DNA of 64,000 nucleotides, taken from Flavobacterium cauense R2A-7. Its GTDB lineage: Bacteria; Bacteroidota; Bacteroidia; Flavobacteriales; Flavobacteriaceae. The stretch lies in NCBI RefSeq assembly GCF_000498475.1, contig NZ_AVBI01000014.1, positions 62,001 through 126,000 on the forward strand, written 5' to 3'. A model generated the notes under the pieces. That model searched no databases. It was not told where the DNA came from and was given only the letters and a program-made list of their open reading frames with translations. How positions within the stretch are numbered: position 1 is the first letter of the stretch; the number at the start of each line of letters is the position of its first letter. Of this stretch, positions 9,301 through 16,429 are shown piece by piece. A program made the translations under genes and the position numbers.

Positions 9301-10030
9301 GTTTTATCTGGCGGAACATTTCAATCTCGATGTTTTACCAGTGTACATTCATGGCAATTCAGAAGCATTGCCTAAAGGTGACCATATTATTTACGATGAA
9401 AATATCACGGTGGTAATCGGCAATCGTATTGAAGCAAACGATACTGCCTTCGGAGCAAATTATTCGGAGCGCACCAAAAAAATAAACAAGCATTTCCGAG
9501 AGGAGTTTTCGGCTTTGCGAAAGGAATTCGAAGGAGAAAATTATTTCAAAAATAAACTCTTGCTGAGTTTCCTGTACAAAGAATATGAAGTCATTCAGCA
9601 CGTGAAATCCGATTTTGAACAACGAAAAGGATTGTATTTCAGGCTTAATTCCGTTATTGGCGAAGAAGCTAAAATACTGCATTTGGCCAACGATTACGGG
9701 CAATTGGATGTGTTGTTGGCACTGCAGCAACCCAAACGTAAAATCTCCGGTTTTATCAAAGACGAAGAGAGAAGAGCGATTGCTACCACAAATTATATTC
9801 TGAAAAAACGCAAAATCGAATATCTGGATTCGGTTTCTCCAGCCAGTTGGAAATGGGATACTATTTTGATTTCTTTCGGAGTGAATACCGATGTTGTAAA
9901 ACGAATTGAATGCGATGAAAATGTAAAACAAATCGTTTTAATTGATAATTTTGAGTTGAAAAACCATTTTATAAGTCTTGGTTTTGAAGTGAGTACGGAA
10001 GAGAAGGACTTATTGGTTTTAAAGAAATAA
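6356..10030 (+). CDS. MMPL-family lipid exporter fused to PlsC-type acyltransferase and a C-terminal domain
   Basis: A 1224-aa protein, starting at ATG 6356 just after the previous stop; an ATG 48 bases upstream would overlap the glycosyltransferase gene. Residues 1-830 are an RND/MMPL exporter with two repeats, each with a large periplasmic loop and six membrane helices; GAVLLGVTIDYSLHIL and FGHGVDFSIFMTSA are the paired TM4-type motifs. Residues about 870-1060 form a PlsC acyltransferase with NHTSFLD (His about 898) and FPEGSRSEDG. The last 150 residues look like a degenerate Rossmann/methyltransferase-type fold. It probably acylates and flips or exports the polyene lipid. The MMPL-PlsC combination is characteristic of flexirubin-type loci. 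Confidence 0.88.
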   Translation: MHHYFIRIHRFVQHNKLVSIGIALAFLLLFGFFASKIRFEEDITRIIPKNDKSDVTAKVLQQLNFSDKITVIIEKDKNGTVDDMSETATVFLDSIAGCNDYIKDIQGKVEDENIQQTFDFVYNNLPLFLEDKDYDQIGQKLNKDSVEVQVEKNYRTLISPTGIVAKDFILNDPMGISFIALKKLQQLSVGDEFQLKNGFLVTKDESKLLLFINPKLSGTETEKNTVFADKLTSIKDHLNKQFKGKASVDYFGASLIAVANAKQIKHDIITTILVSLGTLMLILILFYRKLLIPVIIFIPTIFGVLFAVACLYFIRTTISAISLSVGAVLLGVTIDYSLHILTHYKNNSDLKTLYKDITMPLIMSSTTTALAFLCLLFVNSEALKDLGIFAAISVVVSALFSLLIIPHLYKPKMDEENRQTVLDKAAGFSFERNKFLIISSVILIAVSFFTFGKVKFNNNLSELNFIPTEIKKAEAKLENATNLTSKSIYLASYGTSMEQVLQQNSSLFEKLSAKKDRHEILNFSSLGGIVLPKAVQQQKIDKWNAFWTPEKKAALQNNLINSGAAIGFKPQTHQRFYDLLQTPFAPIGFEEYAKVKAFFLDEFVSQKNGFYTISSVVKVSNAQRDVFVDKMASEIDVIAIDRQQMNETFLGKLRDDFNDLINYSFVAVILVLFVFFRRIELVIISTIPIVITGVVTAGIMGIFNIQLNIFSTIVCTLIFGHGVDFSIFMTSALQKEYTTGKDEMPTYRTSIILAALTTILAIGALIFAEHPALKSISSVSLIGVFAALLITFIFYPILFKICVFNRVKKGKSPISLRLLLHSTLSFIYYGLGGFLLSVTGQLVMKIIPLNREVKMMWFRRTMSKFMKSVLYTNPFVKKEIVNKNGETFDKPAVIISNHTSFLDTLAVGMLSPKIIFLVNDWVYNSPIFGRAVKLAGFYPVSQGVEGSVEHLREKVEQGFSLMVFPEGSRSEDGVIHRFYKGAFYLAEHFNLDVLPVYIHGNSEALPKGDHIIYDENITVVIGNRIEANDTAFGANYSERTKKINKHFREEFSALRKEFEGENYFKNKLLLSFLYKEYEVIQHVKSDFEQRKGLYFRLNSVIGEEAKILHLANDYGQLDVLLALQQPKRKISGFIKDEERRAIATTNYILKKRKIEYLDSVSPASWKWDTILISFGVNTDVVKRIECDENVKQIVLIDNFELKNHFISLGFEVSTEEKDLLVLKK

Positions 10031-10033
10031 AAA

Positions 10034-11560
10034 GTGAATAAAAAATACGACATAGTAATTATAGGCAGCGGGCTGGGCGGTTTAGTTTCGGCGATTCTTC
10101 TTGCGAAAGAAGGAAAAAGCGTTTGTGTTCTGGAGAAGAACAACCAATACGGCGGAAATCTTCAAACGTTTGTTCGGGATAAAACCATTTTTGATACCGG
10201 AATTCACTATATCGGCGGCTTGGCAGAAGGACAAAATCTCTATAAATATTTCAGTTATATCGGGATTATGGACCAGCTGAAACTCAAAAAAATGAGTGAA
10301 GATGCCTTTGATGTAATTTCTTTTGACGACGATACTACCGAATATCCGCATGCACAAGGGTATGAGAATTTCATCAAACAGTTAGCGGTACATTTTCCTA
10401 AGGAAGAAAACGTGATTCGGGAATATTGTGAAAAGCTCATTTACACCTGTGATTCGTTTCCGCTATACAATTTAAAACAAGGCGATGGCTATCAAAGCGA
10501 AATCCTGTCCATCAATGCAAAAGACTATCTTGACCAATTAACCGATAACGAGAAACTGAAAGCGGTTTTGGCGGGTTCCAATTTCTTATACGCCGGGATT
10601 GCCGATAAAACGCCTTTTTATGTTCACGCCCTTTCCGTAAACTCATACATTCAAAGTTCATGGCGCTGTATTAAAGGTGGAAGCCAGATTACCAAGTTAT
10701 TGATTAAACAGTTGCGAAAATACGGCGGTGAGGTATACAAACACCGTGAAGTGACAGGCTTTGGATTTGAAGGCGACAAGTTAATTTCCGTGAAAACGAA
10801 GAATGGCGAAGAGTATTTCGGGGATCTTTTCATCTCGAATATCGAACCCAAAACGACCTTGAAAATGGTGGGTGAGGATAAATTCCGAAAATCGTATTTC
10901 AGTCGGATTCAGAGTCTTGAGGTTTTGCCTTCTGCCTTTAGTCTTTATTTAGTGTTTAAGCCTAATACGTTTAAGTATTTAAACCATAATTATTACCATT
11001 TCAGGGAAAGTACCCGAGTATGGAATGCCAACGAGTATACTCAGGATTCCTGGCCGGAAGCGTATATGGCTTCGATGAATATTTCAGAGGAAAATCAGGT
11101 GTGGGCTGAAAGTCTGACCGCCATTACCTATCTGAAATTTGAGGAATTTGCCGAATGGGAAAACACGCATAATACCGTTTCCGAAAAAGGCGAACGCGGG
11201 GAATTGTATGAAAAGTACAAAGTGGAGAAAGCGGAAGCATTTTTATCCGAAATAGAAAAAAAATTCCCAGGAATCAGGGATTGTGTTCAATCGATGCACA
11301 CTTCTACACCGTTGTCTTACCGGGATTATATCGGCGGGCATAACGGGAATTTGTACGGTTATATCAAAGATTCGAACAATCCGATGAAGACCTTTATTTC
11401 CCCGAAAACGAAACTGGAAAACCTGTATCTAACCGGACAGAGCATCAACATGCACGGGGTTTTAGGCGTTACGATTGGTGCCGTGGTAACCTGCTCGGAA
11501 ATTTTAGGGAAAGATTATCTGATCAATAAAATTAACCGTACATTAGAAGAACAAGTATGA
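10034..11560 (+). CDS. FAD-dependent oxidoreductase, CrtI/phytoene-desaturase-like
   Basis: A 508-aa flavoprotein with a GTG start 4 nt after the MMPL stop. The dinucleotide-binding motif YDIVIIGSGLGGLVSAILLA is followed by the FAD-contacting LEKNNQYGGNLQTF. The C-terminal NLYLTGQSINMHGVLGVTIGA is the second FAD motif of the CrtI/amine-oxidase superfamily. Members desaturate or isomerise polyenes; in flexirubin loci a CrtI-like enzyme is expected to oxidise the chain or aryl head. It overlaps the next gene by 4 nt (ATGA). Exact substrate is inferred from the locus. Confidence 0.83.
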   Translation: MNKKYDIVIIGSGLGGLVSAILLAKEGKSVCVLEKNNQYGGNLQTFVRDKTIFDTGIHYIGGLAEGQNLYKYFSYIGIMDQLKLKKMSEDAFDVISFDDDTTEYPHAQGYENFIKQLAVHFPKEENVIREYCEKLIYTCDSFPLYNLKQGDGYQSEILSINAKDYLDQLTDNEKLKAVLAGSNFLYAGIADKTPFYVHALSVNSYIQSSWRCIKGGSQITKLLIKQLRKYGGEVYKHREVTGFGFEGDKLISVKTKNGEEYFGDLFISNIEPKTTLKMVGEDKFRKSYFSRIQSLEVLPSAFSLYLVFKPNTFKYLNHNYYHFRESTRVWNANEYTQDSWPEAYMASMNISEENQVWAESLTAITYLKFEEFAEWENTHNTVSEKGERGELYEKYKVEKAEAFLSEIEKKFPGIRDCVQSMHTSTPLSYRDYIGGHNGNLYGYIKDSNNPMKTFISPKTKLENLYLTGQSINMHGVLGVTIGAVVTCSEILGKDYLINKINRTLEEQV

Positions 11561-13221
11561 TTCGGAAGTTTCAAATAGCGGTTCTTTTTGGTGTTTTGTT
11601 TACCCTGTTTTCCTGTGGTATTTCCAAATCAATTCACCATGTGCCGCAATTGGAAGGCTATAATCAGGAGAAACCGGTTGTAGTAAAGTATTCCGACACG
11701 CTTTTTTCTTCAGGACCAAATTATCTGATTAAAAACAAGCAACAATTATGGGAATTGCACATTGCCGGCGATCCTTTGCAGAGAGGTTTGTTGGCGGGCA
11801 GTCTTTCAGAACATTTGGTGAAAAAACAGGAACGCGTTTTCTTTTCTAAAATTCAGGATATCATTCCGTCAAAATTCAAACAGCAGTTGTTGCGCCAATT
11901 TCTGAAATGGTACAACCGAAAATTATACCTGCATGTGCCCGAAGAATATCAGACCGAGATTTACGGGATTTCCCAGTATACTTCCCCACAATTCAATGCG
12001 ATTGCGCCACAATACCTTCGAACCTTATATTTGCACGGCGCCCACGATATTGGTCATGCCTTGCAGGATCTGGCCTTGGTGGGTTGTTCTTCTGTGGCGG
12101 TTTGGGGTGATAAATCGGAAGACGGTACCCTAATAATCGGCAGAAATTTCGATTTTTACGCGGGTGATGCCTTCGCCGAAGATAAAGTAGTTGCTTTTGT
12201 AACCCCGGAACAAGGACATCCGTTCATGACAGTTACTTGGGGAGGAATGATTGGCACCGTGTCGGGAATGAACAAGGAAGGATTGACCGTAACGATAAAT
12301 GCCGGAAAATCGGAAATTCCTTTGGTCGCTAAAACTCCCATTTCCATAGTTGCAAGAGAGATTTTACAATATGCTTCCACCATTGAAGAAGCCGTGACGA
12401 TAGCGAAAAAAAGACCGGTTTTCGTTTCCGAATCGATTATGGTAGGGAGTGCCAACGATAAGAAAGCGGTTCTGATTGAAGTGTCCCCTGAAAAATTTGG
12501 CGTTTTTGATGTTCCTAATACGAATCAATTGGTGTGTTCCAATCATTTTCAGAGTGAACCCTATCAGTCGGACGAACGCAATAAGGAACAAATTTTGGAA
12601 AGCCATTCGAAATACAGGTTCGACCGAATGCAGGAATTGTTGGTGGAAAAAAACAAAATGAATCCAACCAAAATGGCTGAAATTCTTCGGAATAAGGAAG
12701 GTTTGAAGGAAGCGAAAATTGGCTTGGGAAATGAAAAATCGCTGAATCAGCTATTGGCCCATCACAGTGTTATTTTTAAACCGGAAAGTAAAATGGCCTG
12801 GGTGTCTTCAAATCCGTATCAATTAGGGGAATTTGTGGCCTATGACTTAACTGAAATTTTTGCTAAAAAGGAAAATAATTATGTAGTTTCAGCCTCCGAT
12901 GAAATGAATATTCCCAAAGATGAGTTTTTGACTACGGAGGTATATGCGAATTACGAAAAATTCCGGATTCAGGATCGCATTATTGATGAAGCCATCGAAA
13001 AGAAAACAAAATTGACCTCCGATTTCGTGACAGACTATCAATATCTTAACCCGAATTATTGGGTAGTATATTATAAAGCGGGAAAGTACTATTATGAAAA
13101 CGGTTGGTACAAAGCTGCTGAAGCAGAATTTCAAAAAGCACTGACTAAAGAAATTACTACGGTTCCGGACAGGCTTCAAATTGAAAAATATCTTGAAAAA
13201 ATAAAACGAAAACGCAAATGA
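11557..13221 (+). CDS. C45-type autoproteolytic acyltransferase/hydrolase lipoprotein
   Basis: A 554-aa protein with a lipoprotein signal (VLFGVLFTLFSCG) followed by an Ntn-hydrolase domain of the acyl-CoA:6-aminopenicillanic acid acyltransferase (peptidase C45) type. The putative nucleophile Cys is in LVGCSSVAVWGDKSEDG, followed by GRNFDFYAG. Such proteins self-cleave before the Cys to expose it as N-terminal nucleophile and then transfer or hydrolyse acyl amides or esters. Residues about 515-550 look like a TPR-type helix pair. It lies between the CrtI-like and ligase genes with ATGA overlaps on both sides. Its role may be ester-bond formation between the polyene acid and the dialkylresorcinol outside the inner membrane; that is an inference. 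Confidence 0.75.
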   Translation: MIRKFQIAVLFGVLFTLFSCGISKSIHHVPQLEGYNQEKPVVVKYSDTLFSSGPNYLIKNKQQLWELHIAGDPLQRGLLAGSLSEHLVKKQERVFFSKIQDIIPSKFKQQLLRQFLKWYNRKLYLHVPEEYQTEIYGISQYTSPQFNAIAPQYLRTLYLHGAHDIGHALQDLALVGCSSVAVWGDKSEDGTLIIGRNFDFYAGDAFAEDKVVAFVTPEQGHPFMTVTWGGMIGTVSGMNKEGLTVTINAGKSEIPLVAKTPISIVAREILQYASTIEEAVTIAKKRPVFVSESIMVGSANDKKAVLIEVSPEKFGVFDVPNTNQLVCSNHFQSEPYQSDERNKEQILESHSKYRFDRMQELLVEKNKMNPTKMAEILRNKEGLKEAKIGLGNEKSLNQLLAHHSVIFKPESKMAWVSSNPYQLGEFVAYDLTEIFAKKENNYVVSASDEMNIPKDEFLTTEVYANYEKFRIQDRIIDEAIEKKTKLTSDFVTDYQYLNPNYWVVYYKAGKYYYENGWYKAAEAEFQKALTKEITTVPDRLQIEKYLEKIKRKRK

Positions 13222-14507
13222 TACCGGCAATTGAAAAGGCTTCTTTAGAGGAAATAAAAAAATTTCAGGAAGAAAAACTGAAAGAAACGCTGGTGTATTT
13301 AAGTGAAAATTCGCCTTTTTACCAAGCGCTTTTTGCGAAAGAGCAAATCGATATCCGTACCATAAATAGGATTGAAGATTTACAGCAACTTCCGGTGACT
13401 ACCAAAACCGATTTACAGGAAAAAAATGAAGACTTTTTTTGTGTACCGATGCATAAAATCATTGATTATGCCACAACATCGGGTACTTTGGGGAATCCCG
13501 TTACGTTTGGATTGACCGATAGTGATTTGGATCGTTTGGCGTATAACGAAGCCATTTCGTTCGCTTGCTCGGGGATTCAACAAGGCGATGTAGTACAGCT
13601 GATGACTACCATGGATCGTCGTTTCATGGCTGGATTGGCTTATTTTTTAGGTCTTCGTAAATTGGGTGCTGGAGTAATTCGTGTGGGAGCCGGAATTCCG
13701 GAACTGCAATGGGATTCGATTCTGAAATACAAACCAAAATATCTGATTACGGTACCGTCATTTTTACTCAAAATGATCGAATACGCCGAAAACAATAACA
13801 TCGATTATAACGCTTCGAGTGTAAAAGGCGTAATCTGTATTGGAGAAGCGCTACGCAATCAGGATTTTTCTCCATCGATTCTAGCCCAAAAAATCACCGA
13901 TAAATGGCATGTTGAATTGTTTTCAACCTATGCTTCCACCGAAATGAGCACTGCTTTTAACGAATGTGAACATTTCTCGGGAGGACATCATCATCCGGAA
14001 CTTATCATTGCAGAAGTTTTAGACGACAACAATCAGCCGGTAGCAGCCGGAGAAAGCGGTGAATTAACGATTACCACGTTGGGAGTGGAAGCGTTGCCGT
14101 TGTTGCGTTTTAAAACGGGCGATATTGTTAAACTGCATTCGGAACCTTGTTTGTGTGGACGAAATACGATGCGTGTTGGGCCGGTTGTGGGTCGGAAACA
14201 ACACATGATCAAATACAAAGGGACTACATTGTATCCGCCGGCAATGCACGATTTGCTGACGTATTTTGAAGGGGTGCAAAGCCATGTAATTGAAATTTCT
14301 TCAAACGATCTGGGTACGGATGAGATTCTGATTAAAATCGCTTCCGATGTTCCGTCTGAAGAATTATTGAATCATATCAAAGATCATTTCAGGGCAAAAT
14401 TAAGAGTTACGCCAAAAGTTGAATTTATTGCTCAAGATATCATAAATAAGATTATATTTGCACCGATGAGTCGCAAGCCTGTAACTTTTATAGACAAACG
14501 AATCTGA
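13218..14507 (+). CDS. Phenylacetate-CoA-ligase-like adenylate-forming enzyme
   Basis: A 429-aa member of the ANL (adenylate-forming) superfamily, closest in pattern to PaaK/CoF synthetases. The P-loop-like motif YATTSGTLGNPVTFG, STYASTEMS, and LLRFKTGDIVKL mark the adenylation core, and the last 100 residues form the small C-terminal domain with the expected lysine-containing end (NKIIFAP). It would activate an aromatic or acyl carboxylate as the adenylate for loading onto a carrier protein or CoA, i.e. the aryl starter of the pigment. It overlaps the previous gene by ATGA and stops only 5 nt before the tRNA gene. Confidence 0.83.
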   Translation: MIPAIEKASLEEIKKFQEEKLKETLVYLSENSPFYQALFAKEQIDIRTINRIEDLQQLPVTTKTDLQEKNEDFFCVPMHKIIDYATTSGTLGNPVTFGLTDSDLDRLAYNEAISFACSGIQQGDVVQLMTTMDRRFMAGLAYFLGLRKLGAGVIRVGAGIPELQWDSILKYKPKYLITVPSFLLKMIEYAENNNIDYNASSVKGVICIGEALRNQDFSPSILAQKITDKWHVELFSTYASTEMSTAFNECEHFSGGHHHPELIIAEVLDDNNQPVAAGESGELTITTLGVEALPLLRFKTGDIVKLHSEPCLCGRNTMRVGPVVGRKQHMIKYKGTTLYPPAMHDLLTYFEGVQSHVIEISSNDLGTDEILIKIASDVPSEELLNHIKDHFRAKLRVTPKVEFIAQDIINKIIFAPMSRKPVTFIDKRI

Positions 14508-14512
14508 TTTTT

Positions 14513-14589
14513 GGGGATGTAGCTCAGTTGGCTAGAGTGCTTGACTGGCAGTCAAGAGGTCGTGGGTTCGAGCCCCATCTTCTCCACCA
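14513..14589 (+). tRNA. tRNA-Ala(GGC), attachment site of the element
   Basis: A full cloverleaf of 74 nt plus an encoded CCA. The anticodon arm CTTGA-CTGGCAG-TCAAG gives anticodon GGC (reads GCC, alanine). The T arm is GTGGG-TTCGAGC-CCCAT. The acceptor stem has the G3:U70 pair that defines alanine tRNAs, with one U-U mismatch at pair 6:67. The 3' 47 bp are repeated at 33120-33166, so the downstream sequence including the CCA and terminator comes from the integrated element. The gene begins only 5 nt after the pigment-operon stop. Confidence 0.95.
14541..14587 (+). repeat. attL: 47-bp direct repeat (tRNA 3' part)
   Basis: The 47 bases from the anticodon arm to the discriminator base and first C of the acceptor end are identical at 14541-14587 and 33120-33166. 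Identity ends sharply on both sides (c versus t before, ca versus aa after). This is the usual core of a tyrosine-recombinase integration into a tRNA 3' end, and it sets the element boundaries. Confidence 0.93.
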
Positions 14590-14597
14590 AGTAAATA

Positions 14598-14628
14598 AAG
14601 ACTTCACAGTGATGTGGAGTCTTTTTTG
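14598..14628 (+). terminator. Intrinsic terminator of tRNA-Ala supplied by the element
   Basis: A hairpin AAGACTTCAC / GTGGAGTCTT (10 bp with one G-U pair, 6-nt loop) is followed by a run of six T. It lies just inside the left end, so the element brings a replacement terminator for the tRNA whose own terminator was displaced to 33171-33200. Confidence 0.8.
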
Positions 14629-14632
14629 TTTT

Positions 14633-14658
14633 ATTGGGTCAAACATAGGTCAAACATT
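14633..14658. repeat. Left copy of 26-bp repeat, candidate integrase arm site
   Basis: The 26 bases are identical to 32995-33020 and contain two tandem 11-mers beginning GGTCAAACAT. The copies lie 46 bp inside attL and 100 bp inside attR, in the same orientation. Paired short direct repeats at this position fit arm-type integrase (or excisionase) binding sites. The copy also covers the region about 20-30 bp upstream of a TATTTTTA box for the next gene. Confidence 0.7.
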
Positions 14659-14695
14659 TTAAATTCTTATTTTTAGGACTTCAAAACGTTTTACA

Positions 14696-16009
14696 ATGTC
14701 AGGATACATTCTCAGGACTCCGCTTTATTTTTTCCATCAATTATTATTTGAAAACTACATTGAGAAATTATGTAGCGATTTTGATAGCGATAAACTATTT
14801 GTAGTTGAACTTGGTGTGAAAAGAGAGTTTGAAAAACTCAAGATAGATACTCTTGAAGATTACTTTGAATTTCTACTTAATCAATTCAGAGTAAAAGCAT
14901 TTGATAAAATAAACTCAGATTTTAAATTGTTAACTGAACCTGAAAAGGAACAGTACTTGATAGACTTGTCAGCTCTATTAGAAATGTATAAACTCAGAAT
15001 CATTAATATTGAAAAAAATGAATGGTTGAAGAGTCAGTTAAATAATGAGCTAAAACTTATTAAGGATTATCTTGCTGTGAATTTTAGTTTGATATTTGAA
15101 GTAATTGAAATAAAGAAAAATACTGAAGAGTATTTTGAAGATAATACAATCGAAATCCCTTTTAAGTTTTTAGATTCCTTGGTCTTTGGTGATGGCTTTG
15201 ACAAATTGTGTGACTCCTTTTATTATAAAACAATTCACACCAAAGATTACAAGCTTGTTTCAGAGCATAACAAAGAGTTTTCATTTGAAGCATGGTTATT
15301 GAAAAAAGACATTTCTGAGCAATTGCATTTTGACACTTATGTTAAGAAAGTAATTAGACACTATATAGATGACTCATTAAAGATTATTGATAATAGTGTA
15401 ATATCAAAAACAGATTCAAAATCATATTTAATAGACCAACTTAATATCTTACAATCTTATTTTCTCAAGTTGGAGGACTTTAGGCAAGGGAAATATAACT
15501 TTTTGCTTGAGGCAATTATTTTTATAGTTTCAACTTTGAATGTAAAATATGGTTATTTAGGAATAAAGCATAGATTATATAGGGAAGTTTTGGAGGAAGA
15601 TGATAAGCCAATAAATACTGGTTTTTACCCTAAAAATAATCTTCCTAAGAAGTTCTTTAATGAGCTTTATGACATAACTGCATATCAGTTAGAGTTAATT
15701 GATGATGTTGAAGTTTCTGAAGATGATTTTCTGAATGTGTTTATGTTTGCGGATTCAAATTCTGAAAGTAAAATTCAATTTCGTGTTTTTAACCCTATTG
15801 CTGTATATTACTTAGACCAATTAGAATCCTTCTTTGATAACTTTAATCGTGTAGCAATTGAAAAGAGTGGATTGTTTTTTAATAAGCAAGGGAAAGTTTT
15901 CAATCAAGTTGATTTGAATACTGCATCATCAAGAGGAACTGTTAAACCAGTTGATAAAATAAAGATTGATGAAACCTTTAAAAACCTCAAAAAGAAATAC
16001 CTGAAATAG
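14696..16009 (+). CDS. Unrecognised 437-aa element protein
   Basis: The first gene of the element, 437 aa, ATG start. It is acidic and helical, with no signal peptide or membrane segment. The N-terminal 110 residues contain coiled-coil-like stretches (VVELGVKREFEKLKIDTLEDY in form, then LIDLSALLEMYKLRIINIEK). The C-terminal part has NPIAVYYLDQLESFFDNFNR and ends with DLNTASSRGTVKPVDKI. I recognise no catalytic motif. Its place beside the HTH, replication and integrase genes suggests element maintenance or regulation of excision, in the position where RteC-like proteins are found in other Bacteroidota elements, but I cannot show homology. Confidence 0.7.
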   Translation: MSGYILRTPLYFFHQLLFENYIEKLCSDFDSDKLFVVELGVKREFEKLKIDTLEDYFEFLLNQFRVKAFDKINSDFKLLTEPEKEQYLIDLSALLEMYKLRIINIEKNEWLKSQLNNELKLIKDYLAVNFSLIFEVIEIKKNTEEYFEDNTIEIPFKFLDSLVFGDGFDKLCDSFYYKTIHTKDYKLVSEHNKEFSFEAWLLKKDISEQLHFDTYVKKVIRHYIDDSLKIIDNSVISKTDSKSYLIDQLNILQSYFLKLEDFRQGKYNFLLEAIIFIVSTLNVKYGYLGIKHRLYREVLEEDDKPINTGFYPKNNLPKKFFNELYDITAYQLELIDDVEVSEDDFLNVFMFADSNSESKIQFRVFNPIAVYYLDQLESFFDNFNRVAIEKSGLFFNKQGKVFNQVDLNTASSRGTVKPVDKIKIDETFKNLKKKYLK

Positions 16010-16011
16010 CC

Positions 16012-16052
16012 TTACACAACATCTTACACTTTTCGTTACACCCTCATTACAC
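16012..16052. repeat. Four TTACAC direct repeats at 11-12 bp spacing (iteron-like)
   Basis: TTACAC begins at 16012, 16024, 16036 and 16047, i.e. with spacings of 12, 12 and 11 bp, about one helical turn. The array is in the intergenic region before the HTH and replication-like genes. It could bind the HTH protein, the integrase or the putative replication initiator on one face of the DNA. The last copies overlap the terminator hairpin. Confidence 0.6.
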
Positions 16053-16073
16053 TTCGAAAATGAGGGTTTTTTT
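16041..16073 (+). terminator. Intrinsic terminator after the 437-aa gene
   Basis: CCCTCATT and AATGAGGG form an 8-bp stem around a 10-nt loop, followed directly by seven T. It separates the first gene from the HTH-replication-integrase unit. Confidence 0.8.
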
Positions 16074-16101
16074 ATGCGCTTCCTTTGTCTCGAAATAATC
16101 A

Positions 16102-16117
16102 GGATAAGCGCTTATCC
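16102..16117. promoter_or_regulatory. 16-bp perfect palindrome, candidate operator
   Basis: GGATAAGCGCTTATCC is a perfect palindrome ending 15 bp before the ATG of the HTH gene. Its length and position fit a dimer operator for autoregulation, by the HTH protein itself or by the element's XRE regulator. It has no loop, so it is not a terminator. Confidence 0.6.
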
Positions 16118-16132
16118 ATAATTTTTTTAATT

Positions 16133-16429
16133 ATGGACATAATCCAAAAATTATTAGAGATTGAAGCATTGTTAAAAAGACAACATGCATTCAATAAAGA
16201 GATTTTAACTCTTGATGAGGCTGCTAACTACTTGTGTTTATCTAAGTCAGCTCTGTACAAAATTACCAGCAGAAAGGAAATTCCTTTTTACAATCCTGGT
16301 GGGAAGAAGATTTATTTCCGAAGAATAGATTTGGAAAACTGGGTGTTGGAAAGTAAATCTATGTCTATTGATGAAATAGGCGAAGAGATAGACTCTTATT
16401 TAAGTCGAACTCAAAAATCAAAGTTATGA
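16133..16429 (+). CDS. Excisionase-like helix-turn-helix protein
   Basis: A 98-aa protein, starting at ATG 16133; a TTG-initiated form from 16085 would run through the palindrome and is rejected. Residues about 25-80 form a MerR/excisionase-type winged HTH: ILTLDEAANYLCLSKSALYKITSRKEIP, then GGKKIYFRRIDLENWV, which is the HTH_17 pattern. Proteins like this act as excisionases or recombination directionality factors, or as activators of element genes. An N-terminal coiled helix (IIQKLLEIEALLKRQ) precedes it. It overlaps the next gene by ATGA, so HTH, replication-like protein and integrase form one unit. Confidence 0.82.
   Translation: MDIIQKLLEIEALLKRQHAFNKEILTLDEAANYLCLSKSALYKITSRKEIPFYNPGGKKIYFRRIDLENWVLESKSMSIDEIGEEIDSYLSRTQKSKL

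Noticed and set aside
9359..9931. 190-residue minus-strand frame within the MMPL-PlsC gene
   Set aside because: Fully inside a well-supported gene with PlsC motifs; composition is typical of an antisense shadow.
16012..16052. CRISPR array
   Set aside because: The repeats are only 6 bp with 5-6 bp gaps, no cas genes are present; iteron-like instead.
16085..16132. TTG-initiated extension of the HTH protein
   Set aside because: The extension runs through the 16-bp palindrome and has no family resemblance; ATG 16133 fits the domain.
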